A stretch of DNA of 64,000 bases from Microbacterium sp. MPKO10 (GTDB lineage Bacteria > Actinomycetota > Actinomycetes > Actinomycetales > Microbacteriaceae), in contig NZ_JAPCHX010000004.1 of assembly GCF_026107415.2 (NCBI RefSeq), forward strand, positions 186,001 to 250,000, read 5' to 3'. Both the position numbers and the translations under genes were made by a program. The notes below the pieces were generated by a model that saw nothing but the letters and a program-made list of their open reading frames with translations, did no database searches and was not told where the DNA came from. Shown here piece after piece: positions 1 through 7,892 of this stretch (positions within the stretch are counted from its first letter, which is position 1; each line of letters starts with the position of its first letter).

Positions 1-901
1 CGACGACCAGCAGGGCTGAGCCGGTGAGCCCCGCAACCACCGGAGACTGCGATCGCGCCACGACTCGCGCCAGATGCGGAGCCATCAGGGCGATGAACGC
101 AATCGGCCCGCAGACGGCCACGCCTCCGGCGGCCAGCACGATGGCGATGATCACCGCGCCCGTCCGCGTCCGCGACGCCGAGGCGCCCACGCCATCGGCG
201 ATATCGTCCCCCATCTCAACGATGGCGAGACGCCGCGAGACCACGAGCGCTGCCGTGCCACCGACAAGGAGCACGACAGCGATGACGGCGACGTCCTGCA
301 GATTCCGCGCCTCGAGACTGCCGTTCAGCCAGGTCGCCAGCACTGTCGCCTGCTCACGCTTGATGCGCGTCAGTACGAACTGCACAAACGACAGAGCGAT
401 GGCCTGCACACCGATGCCTGCGATGATCAGCTTGCCCGGGGACGAGAGCCCTGTGCCGGTCGCCACGGAGACGATGCCAATCGCGACGACCGCGCCGATG
501 ACTGCCCCGACAGGGAGCGGCACGATTCCCGGCCACAGTACGCCGAACCCCACAGCGCCCGCAGAAGCGCCGGCCGTCAGACCGATCACGTCGGGGCTTC
601 CCAAAGGGTTGCGCGTCACGCGTTGAAAAAGCGAGCCGCTGACGCCGAAGGCCGCTCCCGCGCCGATGGCGACGAGCAGTCGCGGCCCGCGCAGCGTCTT
701 CACGACAAAGCTGGCCGCACCCGAATCGGCGACGAGCGCCGACGGCAGTTCGGTCGGCGGGACCCCCAGATCTCCGAGTCCGAGCGCGAGAATGCCCAGT
801 ACGGCGATGAGCACCACGAGGACGGCCCCGACGAGGAGGGAGCGCGTGTGCAGGACCAGAGAGATTCGCGTGCCAATGCGCAGAGTGCGACGCCCCGTCA
901 T
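1..901 (-). CDS. FecCD-type iron-siderophore ABC permease (partial)
   Basis: Inner-membrane permease of an iron-siderophore importer, cut by the left window edge: 300 codons are visible against about 340 usual, so the C-terminus is missing. The reading frame is open from an ATG at 901 to base 1. Family motifs are NPLGSPDVIGLTAGASAGA in the first third and GPIAFIALMAPHLAR towards the end, with long hydrophobic segments between. The ATG overlaps the TGA of the preceding permease by 4 bp, so it is the last visible gene of the operon starting at 4897 and probably forms a heterodimeric channel with the 898-1905 protein. The ATPase is not in the window and may follow beyond the edge. Confidence 0.9.
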   Translation of the reverse strand, partial: MTGRRTLRIGTRISLVLHTRSLLVGAVLVVLIAVLGILALGLGDLGVPPTELPSALVADSGAASFVVKTLRGPRLLVAIGAGAAFGVSGSLFQRVTRNPLGSPDVIGLTAGASAGAVGFGVLWPGIVPLPVGAVIGAVVAIGIVSVATGTGLSSPGKLIIAGIGVQAIALSFVQFVLTRIKREQATVLATWLNGSLEARNLQDVAVIAVVLLVGGTAALVVSRRLAIVEMGDDIADGVGASASRTRTGAVIIAIVLAAGGVAVCGPIAFIALMAPHLARVVARSQSPVVAGLTGSALLVV

Positions 902-1905
902 GCACGATCACCCCGCAGTCGGCGCAGGGCGATGAACAGTGCCGGTGCCCCGACGAATGCCGTCATCACGCCGACCATGATCTCGTCAGGCCGAGCGATC
1001 ACTCGCCCGAGAACGTCGGAGAGCACGAGAAGCACGGGACCGAGCAGAACGCAGAGCGGGAGCAGACGGCGATGATCGGGCCCGGAGACGGAGCGGGCGA
1101 TGTGAGGGACGGCGAGTCCGACGAAGAGCACAGGTCCGACGCCAGCTGTGGCTGCCCCCGCCAGAATCGCCACCGCCACACCGCTCAGCAACCGGACCAC
1201 GATGGGACGCTGGCCGAGGGAGGTCGCGATGTCGTCTCCAAGAGCGAGCATGTTAAGACCGGGCGCCAGCAGGAACGCCAGCACGAGACCGACGATGATG
1301 AAGGGCAGGATCAGCCAGGCCTGGTCAAGACTGCGCCCGGCAAGCGAGCCGACGACCCAGAAGCGGTAGGCATCGAAGACCTCGGGAAGACTGAGCGATA
1401 CCGCTTGCACGTAGGCCGAGAAAACGGCAGTCACGACGGCTCCGGCCAGGACGATGCGCGTCGTCGCGCTCCGGCCGTGCGCCGACCCCAGCGCGTACAC
1501 AAGCACAACGGATACGACGGCACCGAGAAGCGCGAGCCAGATGTAGCCGGTGACCGTCGCCCCGAAGAACGCGATGCCCGTCACGATCGCCGCCGCCGCG
1601 CCGACATTGATGCCGAATAGGCCAGGATCCGCGAGAGGGTTGCGCGTCACGCCCTGCATGACACCGCCCGCGACAGCCAGCGCTGCGCCGACAAGCACGC
1701 CGAGCACCGTCCGCGGCACACGACTGGCCAGCACGGCGTCGACGTAGTCGTCTCCGTGCCTGGTCAGTGACGCAATGACCTGCTGCGCCTCGAGCGGCTT
1801 CGACCCGACGGCGAGGCTCAGAACAATAGCGAGGCCGAGCAGCACGACGGCGGCCGCCACGCCCCAGGCGTAGCGGCCGGCGCTGTGCCGTCGGCGCTCA
1901 GCCAT
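898..1905 (-). CDS. FecCD-type iron-siderophore ABC permease
   Basis: Full-length 335-aa permease of the FecCD/BtuC family that would carry ferric siderophore across the cytoplasmic membrane. It has about nine to ten hydrophobic segments, the family motif GGVMQGVTRNPLADPGLFGINVGA (shown here only in part: NPLADPGLFGINVGA) around residues 80-105, and GPVLFVGLAVPHIARSVSG near residue 260, the region that contacts the ATPase. It starts within the end of the upstream binding-protein gene and overlaps the next permease by 4 bp, so translation is probably coupled along the operon. Regulation by iron is inferred from the iron box at 4906-4924. Confidence 0.93.
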   Translation of the reverse strand: MAERRRHSAGRYAWGVAAAVVLLGLAIVLSLAVGSKPLEAQQVIASLTRHGDDYVDAVLASRVPRTVLGVLVGAALAVAGGVMQGVTRNPLADPGLFGINVGAAAAIVTGIAFFGATVTGYIWLALLGAVVSVVLVYALGSAHGRSATTRIVLAGAVVTAVFSAYVQAVSLSLPEVFDAYRFWVVGSLAGRSLDQAWLILPFIIVGLVLAFLLAPGLNMLALGDDIATSLGQRPIVVRLLSGVAVAILAGAATAGVGPVLFVGLAVPHIARSVSGPDHRRLLPLCVLLGPVLLVLSDVLGRVIARPDEIMVGVMTAFVGAPALFIALRRLRGDRA

Positions 1906-2917
1906 CGACGTGTGAGACGCCCTCCGAGATCAACGGCAGGTACTCGTTGAGCGCCCACGGAACGCTGAGCGGAGTCAGAACGCTCGTCGCCATGCCCAGC
2001 TCTCTGTTCGAGATGAACTCGACGACGGCGCCCTGCTGCACTGCGGGAATCTGCTGCCAGAGCTCTTGGTCGACAACGCTCGCCTTCTCATCATCAGAGT
2101 TGTACCAGGTGAACAGCACATCCACATCGTCGAGCATGTCAGCGTTTTCGATCCCCAGCGTCGCCGTGAATGTTCCCTCGTCCGGCGCAAGATCGGCCAC
2201 AGCGGGATCCAGTTCGAACCCGAGAGCTGTGAGAAGGTCCACACGCGGGTCCCCGTCCAGGTACACGGAGAGCTCCCCCGGCTTCCCGGCGTACACGTAG
2301 GCGAACGAGACACCGTCGAATTCTGGATGCTCGGACGCCGCGGCCGCGAGCTGGTCATCGATGTCGCCGATGAGCGTGTCAGCATCGTCGGCGCGGCCGA
2401 GCGCTGTCGCCACCGTGGAGATCTGCGTCTTCCAGTCGGTCTGCCAGGCAGCATCCGGGTAGGCGACCGTCGGGGCGAGCTCGGACAGGATGTCGTACTG
2501 ATCCTGCGTCAGCCCGGACTGCGGGGCGAGGATGACATCGGGGTCTGCCGAGATGACAGCATCCATGTCGATCTCCGGGTAGACCGAGAACGTCTCGGGC
2601 ACGGTGTCGCCGTTTTCTTCAATCGCGTCGCGCAACCACGGGAGGATGCCGTCGTCATCACCGGCCCAGGTGTCCTCCTCAATTGCGACGGGGGTCTCAC
2701 CGAGCGCAACGACGATGTCGGGTGTTCCCCAGCCGATCGAGACGATGCGTTCCGGCTTCTCGGGGATCTCGGCTGTGCCCAGAGCACTGTCGATCGACAC
2801 GGGGAACGCGCCATCACCCGAGGGGGCGTCATCGGCGGTGTCCGATGCGCTGGAGCAGCCGGTCAGGGCCAGGGCGACGACGGCGGCAGCAGCTGCGCCG
2901 CGGATCAGGCGATTCAT
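1898..2917 (-). CDS. Iron-siderophore ABC substrate-binding lipoprotein (copy 1)
   Basis: Periplasmic-binding-protein-like lipoprotein (339 aa) that would bind ferric siderophore outside the membrane and deliver it to the FecCD permeases. The chosen start, ATG at 2917, overlaps the TGA of the upstream paralogue; a longer frame to 2971 would bury the signal peptide. The lipobox LALTGC puts the acylated cysteine at residue 21. The helical-backbone class III fold is suggested by the opening FPVSIDSALGTAEIPEKPER, then IVSIGWGTPDIVVALG, and SGLTQDQYDILSELAPTVAYP. It is a close tandem paralogue of the 2917-3930 product. Confidence 0.92.
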   Translation of the reverse strand: MNRLIRGAAAAAVVALALTGCSSASDTADDAPSGDGAFPVSIDSALGTAEIPEKPERIVSIGWGTPDIVVALGETPVAIEEDTWAGDDDGILPWLRDAIEENGDTVPETFSVYPEIDMDAVISADPDVILAPQSGLTQDQYDILSELAPTVAYPDAAWQTDWKTQISTVATALGRADDADTLIGDIDDQLAAAASEHPEFDGVSFAYVYAGKPGELSVYLDGDPRVDLLTALGFELDPAVADLAPDEGTFTATLGIENADMLDDVDVLFTWYNSDDEKASVVDQELWQQIPAVQQGAVVEFISNRELGMATSVLTPLSVPWALNEYLPLISEGVSHVDG

Positions 2918-3930
2918 CAGAGGTTCTCCAGTGCGTGATCGATGAGGGAGGTGTAATCGTCGAGGACCCACGGGACGCTCAACGGAGTGATGAGGCTGGC
3001 CGCCGTCACGAACTGGTGGTCGTAGATGGTGACATCCGAGCCGCGCTCGATGGCGGGAATCTGAGCGTACAGCGGCTGCGACTCGATTTCGGCCTGTGAG
3101 TCTTCATCGCTGAACCAGGTGAACAGCAGGTCCGTGTCGTCGAGAGCGTCGGCGTTCTCAAGTCCGAGTGTGCTGGATGCCGTGCCCTCGTCAACGGGCA
3201 GATCCTCGATGAACGGCGCCGGCGTGAGACCCATGAGCTCAAGAATCGCGACACGCGGCTCGTTCGGTTGGAAGACTCCGAGCGTTCCCGGCGTCGACGT
3301 GTACGTGTAGGCGAACGTGGTTCCGCTCCACTCCGGGTGTGCCTCGGCGACGGAGCCGAGGGTGTCGCGGATCTCCTGCGTGAGCGCGGCGGCCTCGTCC
3401 GCGCGTCCGAGCGATTCGCCGATGAGGCTGATCTGCTCGTCCCAGGGCGTGCTCCATGCCTGGCCGGGGTAGGCGACGGTGGGGGCGAGGTCGGACAGCA
3501 CATCGTACTGATCCTGCGTCAGCCCGGACTGCGGGGCGAGAATCACGTCCGGATCCGCGGCGATGATCGTATCCATGTCGATCTCCGTTCCGGTCTCTAT
3601 GAGTTCCGGAAGCGTGTCGCCGCGCTTCTCGATGGCTTCGCGCACCCAGGGCTGGTAGCCCTCGGCATCTCCGCCCCAGGGGTCGGATTCGATCGCCACC
3701 GGGGTCAGCCCGAGCGCCACGACGGTGTCTGCCGTCCCCTGCCCCAGCGTCACGATGCGTTCGGGCCGCTCGGGAATCTCAGCGGTGCCGAGGGCGCTGT
3801 CAATGCTGACGGGAAACGCTGAATCCGCGGATTCGTCCGCCGTCTTATCCGACGACGAGGCGCAGCCGGTGACGGCGGCGAGAGTGGCAGCCACGAGAAG
3901 AGCGCTGCCGAGCGCGCGCAATGAAGACAC
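2917..3930 (-). CDS. Iron-siderophore ABC substrate-binding lipoprotein (copy 2)
   Basis: Second class III siderophore-binding lipoprotein of the operon (337 aa). I chose the GTG at 3930 because GAAAGGA lies 5 bases before it and it gives a clean signal peptide with lipobox AAVTGC, cysteine 23; the frame stays open further upstream but without a signal-like N-terminus. The mature part opens with FPVSIDSALGTAEIPERPER, nearly identical to copy 1, and shares SGLTQDQYDVLSDLAPTVAYP. Two binding proteins feeding one permease pair could broaden the siderophore range. It follows the SIP-family reductase gene by 31 bp. Confidence 0.92.
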   Translation of the reverse strand: MSSLRALGSALLVAATLAAVTGCASSSDKTADESADSAFPVSIDSALGTAEIPERPERIVTLGQGTADTVVALGLTPVAIESDPWGGDAEGYQPWVREAIEKRGDTLPELIETGTEIDMDTIIAADPDVILAPQSGLTQDQYDVLSDLAPTVAYPGQAWSTPWDEQISLIGESLGRADEAAALTQEIRDTLGSVAEAHPEWSGTTFAYTYTSTPGTLGVFQPNEPRVAILELMGLTPAPFIEDLPVDEGTASSTLGLENADALDDTDLLFTWFSDEDSQAEIESQPLYAQIPAIERGSDVTIYDHQFVTAASLITPLSVPWVLDDYTSLIDHALENL

Positions 3931-3961
3931 AGGTGTCCTTTCGAATGAGGGGTGTCTGGGC

Positions 3962-4897
3962 TCAGCCTTCGGCTTTGCCGAGCCGCCAGTAACCCATGAA
4001 GGCGACGGACCGGCGATCGAGGCCGCACTCAGAGACGAGATACCGGCGAATCGTCTTGACCGCGGAGGCCTCGCCCGCAATCCAGGCGTACATGTCCTCG
4101 GGTCCCGGCGCAGCCGTGACATCGGGAACGTCCCAGAGGATTTCGCGATTGATATCGACGTCGTCGAGGTCGACGGAGGATCCCGCCACCGCGCGCACAT
4201 GCTCGCCCACCCAGTCACGGACGGCTGAGACGAGGCCGAGTCCGTAGTCACGATGCGGTGACATGCGCGGGATCCACTGGATGACCATGCCGGCCGGCGC
4301 ATCGAGCGTCAAAATGTCGTCACGGCTCGGAACCTCGAGGAACACGCGCCCGACAGCTGAATCCGGAAGCTGCTCGAGAATCGCGCTGATGGCGGGAACG
4401 GCGGTTTCGTCCCCGGCGATCAGCAAGTGTCGGGCAGACCCCGGGTTCCAGGTCAAACCGGAGCCCCGCACGCTGCTGCGCGCGTCTGGTCCCACGATGA
4501 TTGCGCGGTCGCCAACCGTGGCGTGCAACGCCCAACGAGAGGCTGGGCCGCCATCGCCGTGCGCGACAAAATCGACGTCGAGTTCGCGCTCGGGCACGCG
4601 GATGGCGCGAATCGAGTAGGTGCGGAAGTCGTTGCGCTCATGATCGGGCAGCGCGCGCCAGTCGGTGTACCAGTCCCGTCCCATCGGGAACGTCTCGAAT
4701 CCTGTGTCAGGAAGTGGCAAGACGACTTTGATCCGCTGATCGAGGCCTTCGGTTCCGAAGTGCGCCAGATCGTCACCGGTGAATGTCACGCGCGTGAAGT
4801 GCGGGCTGAGTTCTCGAATCCTCCGGACGCGGAGGTCAAAGTTGCTGAACGCCGGGCGCTCCTGGGTCAGCTCTGCAGCATCCGTCGAGTGAGTCAC
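3962..4897 (-). CDS. Siderophore-interacting protein (SIP family ferric-siderophore reductase)
   Basis: Cytoplasmic flavin-dependent reductase of the ViuB/SIP family (311 aa) that releases iron by reducing imported ferric siderophore. The N-terminal FAD-binding half contains the FAD motif RTYSIRAIR and the segment VDFVAHGDGGPASRWALHA; the C-terminal half is the SIP domain with LIAGDETAVPAISAILEQLP and AWIAGEASAVKTIRRYL. First gene of the siderophore operon. The start is GTG at 4897 with no usable Shine-Dalgarno (GGAAGG touches the start); a CATACT hexamer ends 6 nt before it, so a leaderless start is likely. An iron box overlaps this promoter. Confidence 0.93.
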   Translation of the reverse strand: MTHSTDAAELTQERPAFSNFDLRVRRIRELSPHFTRVTFTGDDLAHFGTEGLDQRIKVVLPLPDTGFETFPMGRDWYTDWRALPDHERNDFRTYSIRAIRVPERELDVDFVAHGDGGPASRWALHATVGDRAIIVGPDARSSVRGSGLTWNPGSARHLLIAGDETAVPAISAILEQLPDSAVGRVFLEVPSRDDILTLDAPAGMVIQWIPRMSPHRDYGLGLVSAVRDWVGEHVRAVAGSSVDLDDVDINREILWDVPDVTAAPGPEDMYAWIAGEASAVKTIRRYLVSECGLDRRSVAFMGYWRLGKAEG

Positions 4898-4903
4898 CCT
4901 TCC

Positions 4904-4924
4904 AGTATGGGTTGCCTAACCTAA
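4904..4924 (-). promoter_or_regulatory. Leaderless promoter with IdeR/DtxR-type iron box
   Basis: On the minus strand TTAGGTTAGGCAACCCATA (4924 down to 4906) matches 15 of 19 positions of the DtxR/IdeR consensus TTAGGTTAGGCTAACCTAA. It runs into the -10-like CATACT (4909-4904), which ends 6 nt before the GTG start of the SIP gene. Binding of an iron-loaded repressor here would block RNA polymerase. The match is seen; the regulator is inferred from the family consensus. Confidence 0.75.
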
Positions 4925-5208
4925 ATCACGCAAGTGCGTTGGTGCTCACACGTCGCGCACATGGGGCGTCTGGCCTGCGCGCTCCCGATCCCCGCGAGCG
5001 ATCGCGAGGTCTTCCGTTTGGGTCGCGGGCACCTCTCTACCGGTGACGATCGAGCGGATGCTGTCGAACATCGCCGACGCAGGACGCACGGGGTTGTCGT
5101 TCTCGAGCCGCCGCCTACGCGCGAACGCACCAGCGGCAATGTGTCGTCAGTGCTCAGAGTGACGTCAATGTTCAGTGTGACATCGGGCATCCGATGCGTC
5201 GCCAGCGC
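4925..5208. other. Gap of about 310 bp between SIP-type genes, with a possible remnant ORF
   Basis: Between the two SIP-type genes there is no confident gene. On the minus strand a short frame from ATG 5071 to TGA 4946 (41 codons, starting MFDSIRSIVTGREVPATQ) has codon use resembling real genes here (GC-rich third positions) and remains open upstream to about 5145. I do not recognise it. It could be a small protein or the tail of a decayed gene. No hairpin terminator was seen for the stand-alone SIP gene. Confidence 0.25.
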
Positions 5209-5673
5209 TCAGCGACTGAGTCCGTAGGCCACCGGCGCCGTGATGCTGTGGGGGTCCACGCCGAGGTCCGAGACGAGGTGCTCGTGCACAGCGGCGACGC
5301 CCCGATAGTGTCCCGCAAGCCAGATGTGCGGAGTGTCACTCGTGGCATAGAGCATCTCATCGGACCACGCGTTCACCGCTCGCCCGAGTGCTTCCCCGGC
5401 CGCGCACGCTGTGCCTGTGCCGGGAGCTCCCGATCGTGTCTGCCGAGTCAGCCAGGTGACGGTCATACGCGTCGGAACGTCGATGCTGCCAATGTCGGCA
5501 CCCGATTCGACCTCAATGAACACTCGTCCGCGCGCACAGTACGGAACGGCCTGGAGTGCGGCCTCAAGCTCGGCGAGCGACGTCTCGTCTGCCGTGAGCA
5601 AGTACAGGTGCCCCAGGCCGCGAGGGTCGCGTCGCGCGTGCGCGCCGACGCCGCGTGTTCGAGTCTGCGTCAT
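5209..5673 (-). CDS. Stand-alone SIP domain protein (lacks FAD-binding half)
   Basis: A 154-aa protein matching only the C-terminal NAD(P)H-binding SIP domain of siderophore-interacting reductases: LYLLTADETSLAELEAALQAVP, RGRVFIEVESGADI and the closing IWLAGHYRGVAAVHEHLVSDLG are counterparts of segments in the full-length protein at 3962-4897. The FAD-binding N-terminal domain is absent. Start ATG 5673 is preceded by AAGAAG and by TATACT; longer in-frame starts would run through the iron box. It may work with another flavoprotein subunit or bind siderophore without reducing it. Its own iron box at 5681-5699 suggests iron-repressed expression. Confidence 0.75.
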   Translation of the reverse strand: MTQTRTRGVGAHARRDPRGLGHLYLLTADETSLAELEAALQAVPYCARGRVFIEVESGADIGSIDVPTRMTVTWLTRQTRSGAPGTGTACAAGEALGRAVNAWSDEMLYATSDTPHIWLAGHYRGVAAVHEHLVSDLGVDPHSITAPVAYGLSR

Positions 5674-5680
5674 GATCTTC

Positions 5681-5699
5681 TTAGTATAGCCACACCTAA
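5681..5699 (-). promoter_or_regulatory. IdeR/DtxR-type iron box of the stand-alone SIP gene
   Basis: On the minus strand TTAGGTGTGGCTATACTAA matches 15 of 19 positions of the DtxR/IdeR consensus and includes TATACT, a good -10 element, 9 nt before the ATG at 5673. The site overlaps the last codon of the upstream AhpD-type gene. Repression by an iron-dependent regulator is inferred. Confidence 0.75.
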
Positions 5700-6163
5700 C
5701 CTGGCTGCGGTTCGATGTCGTAGCGCCCAGTGATCGCAATGCGGTTGAACGAGTTGATCGTCACGATCACCCACACGAGGGCGGCATACTGTTCCGCGGT
5801 GAACAGCTCGGTGGCCTCGCGGTACACGTCATCGGGCAGCTGCCCGTCGTGGATGAGCGTGATCGCCTCCGTCAGCCTCAGCGCAGCGCATTCTCGCGGC
5901 GAGAACAGGCCGGCTTCCTGCCACGCAGGCAGAACGGCGACGCGCTGCGCGCTCTCGCCAAGCTTCGCGAGCGAGCGCGCGTGGACGTCAAGGCAGTACG
6001 CACATCCGTTGATCTGCGACGCCCGCATCTGAACGAGCTCGGTGAGAATCGGATCGATGCCCGCGTCAGACGCGATCGAGCCGACCGTTGTCGAGAGCTC
6101 TCTGAGCGCAGCGTATGCGTCGCGGTGCGTCCGTGACGGGTGAATGCGAGATGATGGGGCCAT
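5696..6163 (-). CDS. Carboxymuconolactone decarboxylase / AhpD-family protein
   Basis: A 155-aa all-helical protein of the CMD/AhpD family. The catalytic-type signature CAYCLDVH (Cys54, Cys57, His61) is intact, as in alkylhydroperoxidase AhpD, which reduces peroxides through a CxxC thiol pair; many family members have unknown substrates. The core has MRASQINGCAYCLDVHARSL and WVIVTINSFNRIAI. ATG 6163 starts the frame; TACAGT lies 8 nt upstream and no Shine-Dalgarno is evident. It stands just upstream of the iron-regulated SIP gene on the same strand, so a link to redox or iron stress is possible but not shown. Confidence 0.85.
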   Translation of the reverse strand: MAPSSRIHPSRTHRDAYAALRELSTTVGSIASDAGIDPILTELVQMRASQINGCAYCLDVHARSLAKLGESAQRVAVLPAWQEAGLFSPRECAALRLTEAITLIHDGQLPDDVYREATELFTAEQYAALVWVIVTINSFNRIAITGRYDIEPQPG

Positions 6164-6404
6164 GCATCACTACTGTAGCCGCGTCGCGTGTGCACCGGCA
6201 GTGAAGCGTCGAGGATGTCGAGATGTGACGGGTCGGGTGCGTCATTCAACTCGACACGGGGCACAATGTTCACGAGGATGATCCCTGTGTATACGCTCGA
6301 GTCATCTCGGAGTCTCGCTCCGAACGTCACGGCTGCTCGTCGGCGCGTCGGGCACCCGGCTCCTGGGCACGACCGATGAGCCCGATCGAAAGGATCCACC
6401 GCGT

Positions 6405-7892
6405 ATGAGAACCCTTTATGCCGCACTCGGCATTGCCGCGATCTCAGCCCTCGTGCTGAGCGGCTGCAGCGGCCAGGGCGACGAGTACAGCGGGTCAGAG
6501 GGTGAGTCTGTCACGGTCGGGCTCGTCCTCGAGCCGACTGACCTCGATATTCGGCGCACCTCCGGGGCCGCTCTCGACCAGGTTCTCATTGACAACGTGT
6601 ACCAGGGACTGGTGTCGCGCACGCCGTCTGGCGATATCGTCGACACGATCGCGGCGTCGCACTCGATCAGCGATGATGGACTCACCTACACGTTTGACAT
6701 CAACGACGGTGTCACGTTCCACAACGGTGATGACCTGACCGTCGACGATGTCGTGTGGTCACTCACGCAGGTGAAAGACGATGCAGAGCTGCGGGATCAC
6801 GAGCTGCTGTCCGCGGTCACGAAGATCACCGCCACCGACGACGACACGGTCACCCTGACGCTCTCCGAGCCCGACTCCAATCTGCTCTGGAACCTCAGTG
6901 GACGCGCGGGACTCGTGCTCGATGAGTCAGCGGACAACGACCTGTCGACCACGGCGAACGGCACGGGCCCGTTCACACTCGAGGAGTGGAAGCAGGGTGA
7001 CTCGATCACCCTCGCACGCAACGACGATTATTGGGGGGATGCCGCCAAGGTCGGCGAAGTCGTCTTCGTGTATATCGGTGACACCACTGCAGGAGTCAAC
7101 GCGGCACTCGCGGGCGATCTCGATGTGCTGACGGCCGTCGACCCGAATCTGCAGACTCAGTTCGAAGGCACCGATTTCACGGTGCACGAGGGAAAGACGA
7201 CGGATAAATACACACTCGCGTTCAACAACCAGCGCGAGCCTCTTGACGATGTGCGCGTGCGCGAGGCGCTGCAGCTCGCTGTCGATCACGCGGCGGTCAT
7301 CGACGCAATCGGAGGAGCCGGCGTGGAGATGGGCGGCCCGATCCCGCCCCTCGACCCCGGCTATGAAGATCTCACATCGCTGCGCCCGTACAACCCCAAG
7401 AAGGCCAAGAGTCTCCTGGCCGACGCCGGAGTCGACGACCTCTCGCTGACGCTCACCGTCCCCAACATCTATGGCACAACCGTCGCCAACGTTCTCGTGT
7501 CGGCGTACAAGCAGATCGGGGTGACCCTGACCGTCGATTCCGTCGAGTTCTCGACGTGGCTCAACGACGTCTACACGAATCACGATTACGACCTGAGTTT
7601 CGTCGATCATCTGGAGCCGCGCGACTTCGGCAACTGGGCGAACCCCGACTACTATTTCGGCTACGACAACACAGACGTCCAGAAGCTTTACACCGAGTCA
7701 GTGCGCGCAACGGATCCCGAGACCGCCAACGAGAAGCTTGCCGAGGCAGCCCGCATCGTCGCTGAGGATCACGCAGCAGACTGGCTGTATAACGCCCTCA
7801 CGCTGACGGCGATCCACGAGGGCATCTCGGGCTTTCCGACCGACTCCCCCAACGCCCGCCTCGATCTGAGTTCGCTGTCCGTGACCACGTGA
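6405..7892 (+). CDS. Oligopeptide-type ABC substrate-binding lipoprotein (SBP_bac_5)
   Basis: Extracellular solute-binding lipoprotein (495 aa) of the DppA/OppA family and first gene of a five-gene ABC operon. The signal peptide ends in lipobox LVLSGC with cysteine 21. Family landmarks are DIVDTIAASHSISDDGLTYTF, FHNGDDLTVDDVVWSLT and PFTLEEWKQGDSITLARNDDYWG, typical of cluster C binding proteins. The start ATG 6405 has GAAAGGA 10 bases upstream. The stop overlaps the GTG of the next permease gene. The ligand could be a peptide, nickel chelate or similar; the sequence does not settle it. Confidence 0.93.
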   Translation: MRTLYAALGIAAISALVLSGCSGQGDEYSGSEGESVTVGLVLEPTDLDIRRTSGAALDQVLIDNVYQGLVSRTPSGDIVDTIAASHSISDDGLTYTFDINDGVTFHNGDDLTVDDVVWSLTQVKDDAELRDHELLSAVTKITATDDDTVTLTLSEPDSNLLWNLSGRAGLVLDESADNDLSTTANGTGPFTLEEWKQGDSITLARNDDYWGDAAKVGEVVFVYIGDTTAGVNAALAGDLDVLTAVDPNLQTQFEGTDFTVHEGKTTDKYTLAFNNQREPLDDVRVREALQLAVDHAAVIDAIGGAGVEMGGPIPPLDPGYEDLTSLRPYNPKKAKSLLADAGVDDLSLTLTVPNIYGTTVANVLVSAYKQIGVTLTVDSVEFSTWLNDVYTNHDYDLSFVDHLEPRDFGNWANPDYYFGYDNTDVQKLYTESVRATDPETANEKLAEAARIVAEDHAADWLYNALTLTAIHEGISGFPTDSPNARLDLSSLSVTT

